Shown here piece after piece: positions 22,457-30,992 of a stretch of 64,000 nucleotides of DNA; within the stretch, counting starts at the first letter, position 1, and each line of letters starts with the position of its first letter. This DNA comes from Phytophthora quininea. Taxonomy: Eukaryota > Oomycota > Peronosporomycetes > Peronosporales > Peronosporaceae. The notes under the pieces were generated by a model. It saw only the letters and a program-made list of their open reading frames with translations, did not search any database and had not been told where the DNA came from. Position numbers and translations under genes: made by a program. The DNA is taken from the NCBI GenBank assembly GCA_011947345.1, contig JAAVTG010000071.1:1-64000 (forward strand). Reading direction: 5' to 3'.

Positions 22457-23425
22457 TGAGGTTCGAACCCTCCATCAACAGACTGACTCAGTGAGCACTA
22501 ACTACTCGACCACGCGTTGTGGTACCCGAGTACTGGACAACGTCCACCCCACTCGTCCGCGGACGACCAACTAAGGCCCACGGCCTCCGCCAACCCCTGG
22601 CTTGCTCAACGAGCGTTGAAGGCCACGCCACATGGCGTAGCACTCGCACCGGACAATGTTCGAGTGCAAAATAAGTGGACGTTGAGGGGCTCGAACCCTC
22701 GATCACGACAACAAGCTCCGAGAGCACAACCCACTAAGCCAGCTTCAGTGTGGTGGACGAAGTCCGATAGCAACACGGTTGCTTGACATGGTTGCCTCGT
22801 CCCCGCTCTCATCAAGAACGACACCAGCTATGCTACGCAAGTGGTTAAATCTAACGGACGATGTCCTAAAGCAAGACGTTGCTCTATGGACGGTGTCCAC
22901 GACAGGTTTTGAACCCTCGGTCAATAGCGTCGGCTCCACGAGCACCGACGACTACGCCACTTGTGGCAATGTGCGGGTAATGTCCAACAGCAAAAGGAGA
23001 TGCTGCATGCGAGCGCCCTCGGCGGGTTTAAACCGTCGATCGCTTGCGTGAGCTCCTGCGGAGCACCGACGACTACGCCACTTGTGGCAATGTGCGGACA
23101 ATGTCCGGTAGCAAAAGGAAACGCTGCATGCGAGTGCCCCCCGGCATGGTTTGAACCCTCAGTCGCTTGCGTGAGCTCCTGGAGCTCCAGCGACTAAGCT
23201 ATATAGCCATGGCTTTGTCGTCAACAGTGGCTTTGCCACTAACTCGATGATTCCACATCGTACTTGGCCCAACGAGCCCAGCCACACGTCACCGACGTGG
23301 ACTTCGCTCCCATGTCATGGAGCAATAGGTGAGGCACCCTTACGAGCGAGACACCCACTCATGCTGCCTGCGCAGCGGTTTCGGACCAGAGCCTGAGCTC
23401 AGCGTCTGATCCACTCGCCCACACT
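22457..23425 (-). repeat. Array of six tRNA-like units (box A + box B)
   Basis: On the minus strand six short units each contain a box A-like motif followed 40-55 nt later by a box B-like motif. Unit pairs (A; B): 22512-22501 TGGTCGAGTAGT; 22469-22460 GGTTCGAACC. 22741-22722 TGGCTTAGTGG; 22697-22688 GGTTCGAGCC. 22959-22940 TGGCGTAGTCG; 22915-22905 GGTTCAAAACC. 23080-23061 TGGCGTAGTCG; 23034-23025 GGTTTAAACC. 23201-23182 TAGCTTAGTCG; 23157-23148 GGTTCAAACC. 23421-23395 TGGGCGAGTGG; 23387-23377 GGTCCGAAACC. The second unit has a perfect T-arm (GAGGG-TTCGAGC-CCCTC). Spacing is near 220 or 121 bp, and the third and fourth units lie in ~90% identical 121-bp direct repeats. None folds as a complete tRNA by eye. 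The array lies in the element's 3' region, in the same orientation as pol. Confidence 0.6.
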
Positions 23426-23817
23426 TAGTGGGAGTCGCGATGCGACCGCATCCGCGGCCGGTGGCCCTCTCGACGTACCTGATCACAGCGATCAAAGGCG
23501 TCAACGACGTCAGGGCAATCTTGCCGGAGGGGAACCTCAAACTCCCATGAGTTCTGTGAATGTGGATACCCACGCCACTTCACAAGGTACTGAGTACGTC
23601 CTCTGCGACGACGTCGCGCAAGGAGTTGCTCCACATGATAGTGGAGCTCTCCATTCTCATCGAGAAGAGCTGGGGGTAGACGGCGGTCCGCCTGCCTTCC
23701 AGCAGGTGCCGATGTCGGCGATACAGCTCCACGAGCTATTGCCGGATCAGGATCCGGGTCGTGATGACCGCTCACAGCCCCATGGGCAGGAGGCGCACGG
23801 GTCTGCCGCGTTGGCAA
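23425..23817 (-). CDS. Family B chromodomain (end of pol)
   Basis: Minus-strand ORF with a chromodomain: YHVEQLLARRRRRGRTQYLV then KWRGYPHSQNSWEFEVPL, followed by DCPDVVDAFDRCDQVRREG. Chromodomains at the end of gypsy integrases target insertion to chromatin marks. The upstream Pro/Ala-rich linker joins it to the integrase tail at 23838. The same module occurs in the + strand copy at 54065-54303, where it is cut by insertions. Confidence 0.8.
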   Translation of the reverse strand: MPTRQTRAPPAHGAVSGHHDPDPDPAIARGAVSPTSAPAGRQADRRLPPALLDENGELHYHVEQLLARRRRRGRTQYLVKWRGYPHSQNSWEFEVPLRQDCPDVVDAFDRCDQVRREGHRPRMRSHRDSH

Positions 23818-23837
23818 CGGTGCTAGCGCTTCCGCAC

Positions 23838-24188
23838 TTACCCCTGTGGGGTCTCAGTACGGCTTGAGCAAGCCCACGTAGAACACGGGTGTGTTCTCAT
23901 CTTCGCTGGAAGATTGAGCGTATACGCTTGGCCCTTCTTGGCCACGACCTTAAACGGTCCAATGAAGCGTGGACGCAGCTTCGTCTTGAAGACGGCCGAC
24001 ACGGCGTGCGTGGGGAGGTTCTTCGCGTTGAGTAACACGAGGTCCCCGACCTTGAACTCCCACACGTTGCCTCTGCCGTCAGCATCGGCGTGTTCCTTTT
24101 GAACATCTTGGCTTTCAACCATCGCGTCGCGCACACTACGTAAGACGCTCAACCTCGTCGAGAGGAAGTCATCGACTTGCTTGCGCAC
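23838..24188 (-). CDS. Family B integrase C-terminal domain
   Basis: Encodes RKQVDDFLSTRLSVLRSVRD, then WEFKVGDLVLLNAKNLP and FKTKLRPRFIGPFKVVAKKG. This is the usual gypsy integrase C-terminal GPF/Y module (GPFKV) that follows the catalytic core. The frame ends in a shifted tail (PCSTWACSSRTETPQG) instead of HPVFYVGLLKPY, so a one-base shift lies near 23900. Homologous to 52555-52897 on the + strand. Confidence 0.75.
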   Translation of the reverse strand: MRKQVDDFLSTRLSVLRSVRDAMVESQDVQKEHADADGRGNVWEFKVGDLVLLNAKNLPTHAVSAVFKTKLRPRFIGPFKVVAKKGQAYTLNLPAKMRTHPCSTWACSSRTETPQG

Positions 24189-24220
24189 CGCAAGAGGGCT
24201 GATATCAGCAAGTTCGGGAG

Positions 24221-25108
24221 CTATCCCTCCCCCACCAAGCCTGTGACCACGGAGTGGCGGGGAAAGGGGACGCGCGGGTGCGCTAAGCCGTTCACGTAGA
24301 ACGGAGTGAAGCCGGTAGAGGCATGCACTGCATTATTCAATGCAAACTCAACAAGCGGGAGCATAGCGCTCCACCGCTTTGGAGTTTCAGCGCACACACT
24401 GCGCAAGACGTCCTCGACGACGCGATTGACGCGTTCGGTCTGACCGCCGGTCTGCGGATGATCTGCTGTGGACACGTCCGGTCGTGTGCCTAGCACCTTG
24501 AAGACGTACGTCCAGAACTTCCCCGTGAAGCGCGGATCTCGATCCGAGACGATCGTCTCCGGCAGCCCGTGCTGCCGAAAGACGCGATCGATGAACAGCG
24601 AGGCTGTACCCTCTCCATCAATGGAGTCCGGCACTACCGCTAAGTGATCCATCTTGCTCAATCGGTCAACAAAGACCACAATGCCCGTGTTGCCTGCCGA
24701 GTCCTTCGGCAGGCCAAACACAAAGTCCATACTCATGGACTGCCAACACCCTCTGGGTACTGGCAGGCCCGCCAGCGGCGCGGGTTTGACCCGTTGACAC
24801 GTCTCACACGTGCGCACATATGTGCTGACCCACTTGTACAGATTGGGCCACCCGTACATGGAGCTCACCGAACTGTAGGTCTTCTCGCGACCAAGGTGGC
24901 CGCTCGTGGTCGCGTCGTGAGCCTCGTAAAATATCCGATACTTGAGGTCCTCATCGTGAGGCACCACGACACGTGGAGGGTCATCAGGACCCGTGCTGTC
25001 ATACAGCAGGCCACCATCGCAAGTGTAGCGACGCAGCCTCGCGCGCAAGCGCCAAGACAGTTCTGTCTTCGAGTCCGTAAACTCCTCGCTCCCCAGAGCG
25101 CGCAGCAA
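24221..25108 (-). CDS. Family B integrase (HHCC and DDE core)
   Basis: A 295-aa minus-strand ORF. The N-terminal zinc-binding motif is HDATTSGHLG...CETC (about residues 78-120). The catalytic core has Asp in MSMDFVFGLPKD, Asp in VSDRDPRFTG and Glu in GGQTERVNR, all at normal spacing, so the active site is intact. It continues SPLTLVEFALNN-like (PLVEFALNNAVHASTGFTPF). The frame ends in a shifted tail before the GPF/Y module. It overlaps the preceding RNase H frame by a shift near 25100. Confidence 0.85.
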   Translation of the reverse strand: MLRALGSEEFTDSKTELSWRLRARLRRYTCDGGLLYDSTGPDDPPRVVVPHDEDLKYRIFYEAHDATTSGHLGREKTYSSVSSMYGWPNLYKWVSTYVRTCETCQRVKPAPLAGLPVPRGCWQSMSMDFVFGLPKDSAGNTGIVVFVDRLSKMDHLAVVPDSIDGEGTASLFIDRVFRQHGLPETIVSDRDPRFTGKFWTYVFKVLGTRPDVSTADHPQTGGQTERVNRVVEDVLRSVCAETPKRWSAMLPLVEFALNNAVHASTGFTPFYVNGLAHPRVPFPRHSVVTGLVGEG

Positions 25109-25987
25109 TGCGACCTGGACTCGTCCTGTGCATACGCTGCTCGGATCAAATCCGTCACCGACGACGTCACCATCGTGACGTGAGAGAGCTCATTGTCCGG
25201 CCGGCGCGACAGCGCATCGGCCAGGACGTTCTGCCTGCCAGGCTTGTACTTCACCTCGAAGTTATACTCCGCAAAGAAGGAGAGCCATCGGGCCATTATC
25301 TGCGAGAGGTGAGGCGACTGCGTCGCAGTGCGTAGTGACGCATGATCCGTGAAGATCACGAACGGCTTAGAGCCGAGCAGGTGCACCCTGAATTTGACGA
25401 GAGCGTACTTCATTGCAAGTAGCTCCTTGTGAACTGTGTAGTTCTTCTCCGCAGCTTTAAGCTGACGAGACTCAAACGCGATCACGCGTTCACGCCCCTC
25501 GGCGTCCGCTTGAAGCAAAGCGCAGCCGATGGCAAAATCGGAAGCGTCACAGACGACGCTAAACGGACGATCGGGGTCCGGCAGCGCCAGTATCGGCGCC
25601 TGCAGGAGGCTCTCCTTGATCTGCGCAAACGCAGCCTTGTGCTCAGCACGCCAACACCAGTCCGCATCCTTCTTAAGCAGATTGGACAATGGCCTAGCCA
25701 GCTCAGCGTAGTTTTCGCTGTACTTGTGCAAGTAATTGGCGAGGCCAAGCCACTTGCGAAGGTCCTTCTGGTTCAAAGGAACCGGCCAGTCCACTGTGGC
25801 CTTGACCTTGGCAGGATCTGCCCGCAAGCCACGCTTCTCAATGAAGAAGCCGAGGAAGGGAATCTCCTCGGCACCAAAGACAGACTTGTCTTCGTTGGCA
25901 TACAACTTGTTTGTGCGCATGCACTCGAGCACCGCTCGCAGATGCTCAACGTGCATCTCGACGTCAGTCCTTCCGTGCTCAGCACGA
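24865..25987 (-). CDS. Family B RT thumb/connection and RNase H
   Basis: It starts just after the RT catalytic motif with HVEHLRAVLECMRTNKLYAN and EIPFLGFFIEKRGLRADPAK. The gypsy RNase H follows (FSVVCDASDFAIGCALLQAD, first catalytic Asp; AEKNYTVHKELLAMKYALVK, Glu; IFTDHASLR, Asp; GRQNVLADALSRRP, Asp), so all four catalytic residues are present. The last ~70 residues (from about 25108 down) are a shifted reading of the integrase. The RT catalytic site itself (YFDD) lies at about 26000 in this frame, before the ORF's first Met. Confidence 0.85.
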
Positions 25988-26839
25988 CTATGGACGAAGA
26001 TGTCGTCGAAGTATGTCTGTGCATACGCCCGGTGAGGGCCGGAACAACTGCGTCACGAGACAATTGAACGTCGCCAGTGTGTTCGAAAGCCCTTGAGGCA
26101 TAACGATCCACTCCCAGAGCCTACCGCTCGGTGTGCTCACCGCTGTAAGCGGCACATCACTCGCTCGCATGAGCAGCTGGTAATAGCCATCGACTAAGTC
26201 GAGCGCGCTATACATGGTACAACCAACCATGTTGTTCTGAAGAACATCCTTCCTAGGAATCGGCGTCTGCGCCGGGATCGTGGCCGCGTTCAGCTTATTG
26301 AAAGCATGAACAATGCGCCACTTGCCATTAGGCTTTCTGACACAGAACGTCGGCGTGCGTGGAGTGCGGAGACTTGCTCTCACGCACAAGCCCTGCCGCG
26401 TGCTTAGCACGGAAGAAGGCGTCAATGACGTCGCATTGCTCCTTCGGCAAGGGCCACTGGCGTATGACGCAGTACTTCGTTCCGGGAACCAAGTCGATCT
26501 CATGACGGACCCCTCGGTCAGGAGGAGGCCACTAGGTGGCTCCTTTGAGACAACGTCTCCATACTCCTTCAGCAAAGGATAGAAGGGGTCAGTCAGGTCC
26601 TTCAGGATCGCTGACCCACTTCGCGCATTCAATGCTTTCTTGGTCTCGACCAAGACCGACTCGTCCACGAGGGACGACGAGTTCAACTCGTCTTCGGGTC
26701 GAATGATGACCACTTCGGCGAGCTCGCCGTCCTTCAGCGCCGCCCCAAACTCGGCGACGGACGTCTCGTCCAGCTCCAAGAGCTCGCCAATACTTGGCAG
26801 GTCATCGAGGTGAATACCTCCATGGACTGCACCCGTCAC
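25988..26839 (-). CDS. Family B reverse transcriptase, N-terminal and finger/palm region
   Basis: The linker (LKDLTDPFYPLLKEYGDVVS) is followed by a stretch read out of frame (about 26530-26385). In-frame RT then resumes: TPTFCVRKPNGKWRIVHAFN, MYSALDLVDGYYQLLMRASD (first catalytic Asp), WEWIVMPQGLSNTLATFN. The end slips frame again just before the YFDD active site, which reads in the next frame. The two shifts around 26391-26530 and the one near 26030 make this copy unlikely to give full-length pol. Confidence 0.8.
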   Translation of the reverse strand: MTGAVHGGIHLDDLPSIGELLELDETSVAEFGAALKDGELAEVVIIRPEDELNSSSLVDESVLVETKKALNARSGSAILKDLTDPFYPLLKEYGDVVSKEPPSGLLLTEGSVMRSTWFPERSTASYASGPCRRSNATSLTPSSVLSTRQGLCVRASLRTPRTPTFCVRKPNGKWRIVHAFNKLNAATIPAQTPIPRKDVLQNNMVGCTMYSALDLVDGYYQLLMRASDVPLTAVSTPSGRLWEWIVMPQGLSNTLATFNCLVTQLFRPSPGVCTDILRRHLRP

Positions 26840-26875
26840 TCCGTCGACGAGAGTGTAGAGCTGCTTACAGCTCGG

Positions 26876-27549
26876 TCACGGAGCGCTGCTAGAGGCGGGC
26901 GGCGCCATCGGCGCTATAGACACCTTGTGTCGCGCACGCCGTGCTTTCCGACGTCTAAGCCTCACCGAGGCACGTCCAGGCGCGCTCTCGCCGCCTCTCG
27001 AAGGGGGATTCGCCCGAGGGGCGCCACGCGAAGCGCCGCGAGATCTTTGATCACGGTTAACACTCGCCGCAGTCGATGTAACAGCCTTCAAAGAAGGCTC
27101 GGTGTCACTTTGGACACCCAGCGACTCGCTCGGTCCACGACCGACGTCGCTCAGTGGAGTACGTGCCACTGCACAATCAACAGTCCTCAAAGGCTCAATG
27201 TCCGGGACACTCAGTGTCACACTCGGTCTACGACCGCAGTCACTCGACGGAGTACGTGCCGCCGCACAACTATCAGCCCTCATAGGCTGTCCAGGACTAC
27301 AGTCCTTCAAGGTGCCGTCCACCAACTCGGACACACCGACATCCAGCACCATGGCCGACTCGGCCCAGTGCTCGCGCCAATAGCGCTTCTGCTTCCTAGT
27401 AGAGGTGGGCTCATGACTCGCCAAAGCTCCGCTAGGAGATGCGCGTAGCGCCCAAGGTCTTCGACCGCCAATCGATCCATGGCTCGTGGCGCTCCAGCCA
27501 CGCCATGCCAATGATGAGGTCGTACCTCGAATTCAGGTCAAGGACCAGA
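26876..27549 (-). CDS. Family B protease C-terminus and protease-RT linker
   Basis: Just inside the insertion boundary the protease end reads CLVLDLNSRYDLIIGMAWLE (the typical gypsy protease C-terminal 'YDLILGM' strand). A Ser/Pro/Arg-rich linker follows. The linker contains a degenerate ~35-residue repeat (CAAARTPSSDCGRRPSVTLS; CAVARTPLSDVGRGPSESLG), nucleotides about 27090-27300, which also gives near-repeats on the + strand. The linker is probably disordered. Confidence 0.6.
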
Positions 27550-27556
27550 CAGTGTT

Positions 27557-29255
27557 GTGGCGAAGGTCGATGAAACTTTTCGCCCAGGGTGTATAGTGAC
27601 CACGGTAGATGGGGGATGTACCTAGGAAGTGTATCTGGCAAACAGAACTTCCAGGAAAGATCTTGGACGCAGACCTTGATCCGCGTTCAGGAACTTGGCG
27701 TGCACCTTGTGATAATCCCTGTCGGCTCGATCGCTAGATTCGGCGGACCGGACTTGCCACCAGGCACTCAAGGTTTGGGGATTTGCTTGTTCTTGGACGC
27801 ACTTTGTAGAACGCACTCGTGCGGTGTGGAGAGACGAGGGAGCGTGGAGCGTAGAGCGTAGAGAGAACTTCTCCACTTAAAACCAACAATACAGAGAATC
27901 CGATGTGCTAAACGCACTAATATGTAGCCGTCGCTTATTCTTTGAGACCCTTGGACGGGGGTCTGTAGCCGAGTACAATCAGGAATGTGCACCCAAGACA
28001 CTCGGGTCACCTTGGGCACTCCTGGACGATCGCGCACCACCCTCAACGAGGGAAAAACACTAGGCCAGACGGGGCCTTGACGCTTGAGCCGGAGAACTTG
28101 ACCAACCGTGGACTTCTCGGGGGCTCTTGAGCGCAGTTACAGTTCCGATTTGGACTCCTGCACGCTTACTGCCAACGCGCACCGGAGGTGGGGAGAATAT
28201 GAAATGGGTTGTCGCCACGGACAGACGGCCCAACTGGGAAATGGAATGGGGGAACCCTGGACGCACGCGCCTTAAGATCCCCTACCCAACTTGACTTGAC
28301 ACGGATGGGGAGCCCCGGCGACACCCAGGTCGTCTTGTCCTTCACGCCTTGCACGCACGCGCTCTCAGGAAACCGCTTCCAAAACCACTTGTGGGCTTCT
28401 TGGCAAATCGAACTCTCTGTTTGTTTTATCTAAGACTCTTTCTCTCTCTCTTCTCTCTCTGTGCTCTTGCGACTCTGGGTACAAATCAGGCTTCTACGTT
28501 TATCTTGGCTTGAGTATGTGCAGGACTTGTCAACTCGACACTTCTACTGGATTCTTTCCCAAGTTCAACTTGTGGCGTAATCATCGGCACCGAAAACAGA
28601 TCATCATCCAGGACGCACTTGTGTTCAGGACGCACTTGGTATCTTGAACGCACTTCCATCTTGGATGCCAGTCCTTGAACGCACATTCGATACATCCGTA
28701 TAGTGAAATCCATAGAGGCATGATGCGTCCAAGGAATATCGACTTGGACTCATCTGCGTTCAGGATCTTCGACTGCGTTCAGGACGTCATGGCCTGCGTT
28801 CAGAACATCATGGTCTGCGTTCAGAACACACGGACTGCGTTCAGGATATCTTGGACCGCGTTCAGGATAACTTCGGTGGGAACACATTCTGGGACATGCT
28901 TGATGCCTGCTGCGGGTGCTGCAGGGCCTTTGTTACCGACCAAGGCAAGGGCGGGTCCCCGTGCAGATACATTCCGCACGGAGATTTGCACATTAAGAGG
29001 TAACCCACCTTCAGGACGAGGGTCGGCCGAGACTGAGTGCTCATCTGCGTCCAAGGGAATTCTGCATCCTTGCGCGCACTTCTCGTACCTAAGGTCCCTC
29101 CTTGGTAGGACACCTGCATCCAGCGCAGCTGTGTTCAAACCGTCTCTCACAGTACGCATGCGTCGTTTCCCACTCGAAATTTTCATCCACCAATCAGCGT
29201 CCAGTATCTTGCGTTCAGTATACTCCACATAGAAAAATCCACTTTCACATCGTGT
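27557..29255. mobile_element. 1.7-kb insertion in the family B protease region
   Basis: The protease reading frame is interrupted after FLDFDNVEH and resumes with HCLVLDLNSRYD. On the + strand CAGTGTT flanks the interruption on both sides (27550-27556 and 29256-29262). This 7-bp direct repeat behaves as a target-site duplication. The inserted 1,699 bp has no recognisable coding sequence. It is rich in TTGGACGCAC/GCGTTCAGGA-type motifs, and 28755-28870 is a tandem run of about 22-bp units (CTGCGTTCAGGACGTCATGG and variants). No clear terminal inverted repeats are visible. It is probably a non-autonomous element of unknown class. Confidence 0.6.
28755..28870. repeat. Tandem ~22-bp repeat, TGCGTTCAGGA core
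   Basis: Six near-copies of (C/A)TGCGTTCAG(G/A)AC...ATCATGG occur in succession: 28758, 28776, 28797, 28818, 28839 and 28857 (approximate starts). They lie inside the 1.7-kb insertion. The related motif GGACGCAC recurs at 28610-28690, so the whole insert is a low-complexity array. Confidence 0.6.
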
Positions 29256-29262
29256 CAGTGTT

Positions 29263-29539
29263 CTACGTTATCGAAGTCCAAGAACTTCAGCCCAAGGTCC
29301 ATCGGGACCCTCGGCACCGTAACACGGCCCCCCGTCGCGGGACAGACAGTGACCGTGTCGCCACTTCGCCCTTGTAGAGCCTCAGCGTACCACTGGCTAT
29401 TTTGAACGGTAGAGCGTCTGACATAGTTGCCAGACACCCCAGAGTCTATCAAGACTACCCACGGCTTGCCGAAGCCCTTGACGTCCACCAGGACGATTAG
29501 CAAGCACGACTTGCATACACGTTCCGTGTTATAGAGCAC
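29263..29539 (-). CDS. Family B aspartic protease, N-terminal part
   Basis: Encodes VDVKGFGKPWVVLIDSGVSG, with the catalytic triplet DSG (Asp-Ser-Gly, a frequent gypsy variant of DTG) followed by NYVRRSTV. The frame then runs to FLDFDNVEH, where the 1.7-kb insertion interrupts it. The C-terminal half is at 27432-27549. It lies directly downstream of gag on the minus strand. Confidence 0.75.
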
Positions 29540-29624
29540 GGAGCTCTTCGGGGCTGAGCCCTGCTGCCTCTCCTTCCCACAGGCACTACAGAACTCCGTT
29601 CTTCCCCAGTAGGCCGCCCCGCGC

Positions 29625-30602
29625 CTACTGGGAGTTGGCGTTTCCCTGCGCCGAGCCTGTTTGGCTCTCGGCAGGGGTGCGGCCGAGCTGGCCGGAGCGC
29701 TGCTTGCGCAGAGGACATGTCGGCCTCAAGTGGCGGGTGTTCCCGCACACATAGCATCGCCGGATGCCTGCTCGCGGCTCGACAGCTCTGAGCTCCTCGG
29801 CTTCATCCTTAGCATAGCTGAGGTCCATGGGCTCAGGATCATTTGATCCGGAAGAGCTGGTGTTGGTATCGACTCGAGACAACTTAAAGTTGAACTCGGC
29901 ATTCAATGCCACGCTGACGGCCTTCTCAAAGTCGGCTGGGCTCTGATGGAATACTTCCGTGCGAGCCACTCCAGCTCGGAGCCCTTCCATGAAGACGGTC
30001 AAGGTGACCACCTCGGGTAGAGGGTCGGCAGCCATGCCTGCAATGAGCGTTCGTAGCTCTTGGACATAGTCCACCAAATCCTTCTTACCCTGGCGGGTGG
30101 CAAGGAAGCGTGACCTCACGCGATACGCCTGGTTAGGCGGGAGAACACCTGCAGGAGCTTCTCCTTCAGCTCCTTCCAGGTTGGGAAGGCCACTTCGACA
30201 GACGTCCCCGACGTCAAGGCCCATTCTCTCGCTCGCCCTTCGAGCTTAGAGATCGCTAGCGCCACGCGCTGATTCTCCATTTGGAGCATGGCCGAACCCA
30301 TGGCCATCTCGACCTCCCGGGTCCACAACAGGAGGTTCTCCCCTCCTTCCCCGAGAAGGTCTTCACGCTCACCGAGAGCGGCTTCGCCCGCTGAGGGGCG
30401 CTGCAGCAGCGACATGCTGTTGGATATGCTCCAACATAGCATTCTCGTACTTCGAGAACGCCTCAAGGCGCGCCGTCACGGTGTCAGGTCCTTGTGACGC
30501 AAGGAGCGCCATGCCCTCAGGGCCCAGCAAGGACGCAAGCTTATTAAGCGTGTCCTGCTGACTGGGAGTCAAGTGCGCAAACGCTACTTGCTCCATCCTC
30601 AC
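29625..30602 (-). CDS. Family B gag with CCHC zinc knuckle
   Basis: Gag begins at 30602 (RMEQVAFAHLTPSQQDTLNK), 52 nt after the LTR. It passes through two frame changes (near 30390 and 30130) and ends at 29625. Capsid-like helices are recognisable (AISKLEGRAREWALTSGTSV; FPTWKELKEKLLQVFS; GKKDLVDYVQELRTLIAGMA). A nucleocapsid knuckle follows, CYVCGNTRHLRPTC, which fits C-x2-C-x4-H-x4-C. Gag coats and packages the element RNA. The two frame changes argue against function. Confidence 0.8.
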
Positions 30603-30653
30603 AGAGGTTCAGTCGACGACTCAGGAGTCGGATTGACTACAAGTGCTACCAGG

Positions 30654-30987
30654 TACAGCGGGGCTGCGTAGCAGTGCACGTGCACAGAGGAAGACGTAGG
30701 ACTCCACGAGTCTGTCTCTTTAGGCTTCCAGCCTTCGGTTCTATACAAGAACCAAGTACAGTCCCGTAACTAGGACTCGCAGAGTCAGTGTCCCTTAAAA
30801 CAAGGACAACACAATTAACTGCAAAAATAGAACTGAATTGAATTGTTATCTGGCCCTTGCTGTAAATGTATAGACCAAACTATGTGGCATAGTTAACCTA
30901 AGAGATATGTAAATGAGTGGTGGAGAGCTAATGGCTACAGAGTCAAAACTCTACACACGGTTAAGAGTTTTGTGTAACCCCGTTACA
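30654..30987 (-). repeat. 5' LTR of nested family B element (334 bp)
   Basis: Same family as 21526-21871. On the minus strand the LTR ends CCCCGCTGTA at 30654. The following CCTGGTAGCACTTGTAGTCA contains a TGG two bases downstream, so TGGTAGCACTTG is the candidate primer-binding site. I cannot say which tRNA it fits. Confidence 0.9.
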
Positions 30988-30992
30988 ATCGG
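30988..30992. repeat. Target-site duplication (ATCGG) of nested element, right
   Basis: Perfect partner of 21521-21525. Confidence 0.9.

Larger units (their letters stand above)
21526..30987 (-). mobile_element. Nested family B Ty3/gypsy LTR retrotransposon (9.46 kb)
   Basis: It is bounded by LTRs 21526-21871 and 30654-30987 and by the perfect duplication ATCGG. It reads on the minus strand: 5' LTR 30987-30654, gag (30602-29625), protease (29539 to 27432, split by a 1.7-kb insert), RT (26839-25988), RNase H (25956-about 25110), integrase (25108-24221), integrase tail (24188-23838) and chromodomain (23817-23425). The tRNA-like array (23421-22460) and the polypurine tract GGTTTGGGGGAGGG beside the 3' LTR follow. 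The gag, RT and integrase frames are interrupted by shifts, so this copy is probably not autonomous. Confidence 0.9.

Noticed and set aside
22457..23425. True tRNA genes in the box A/box B array
   Set aside because: No unit forms a full cloverleaf with acceptor stem by eye, and box B is eroded in four of six units, so they are listed as tRNA-like repeats.
23547..23867. + strand ORFs over family B pol (23547-26111)
   Set aside because: They are reverse-strand shadows of chromodomain, integrase and RNase H, whose motifs are unambiguous on the minus strand.
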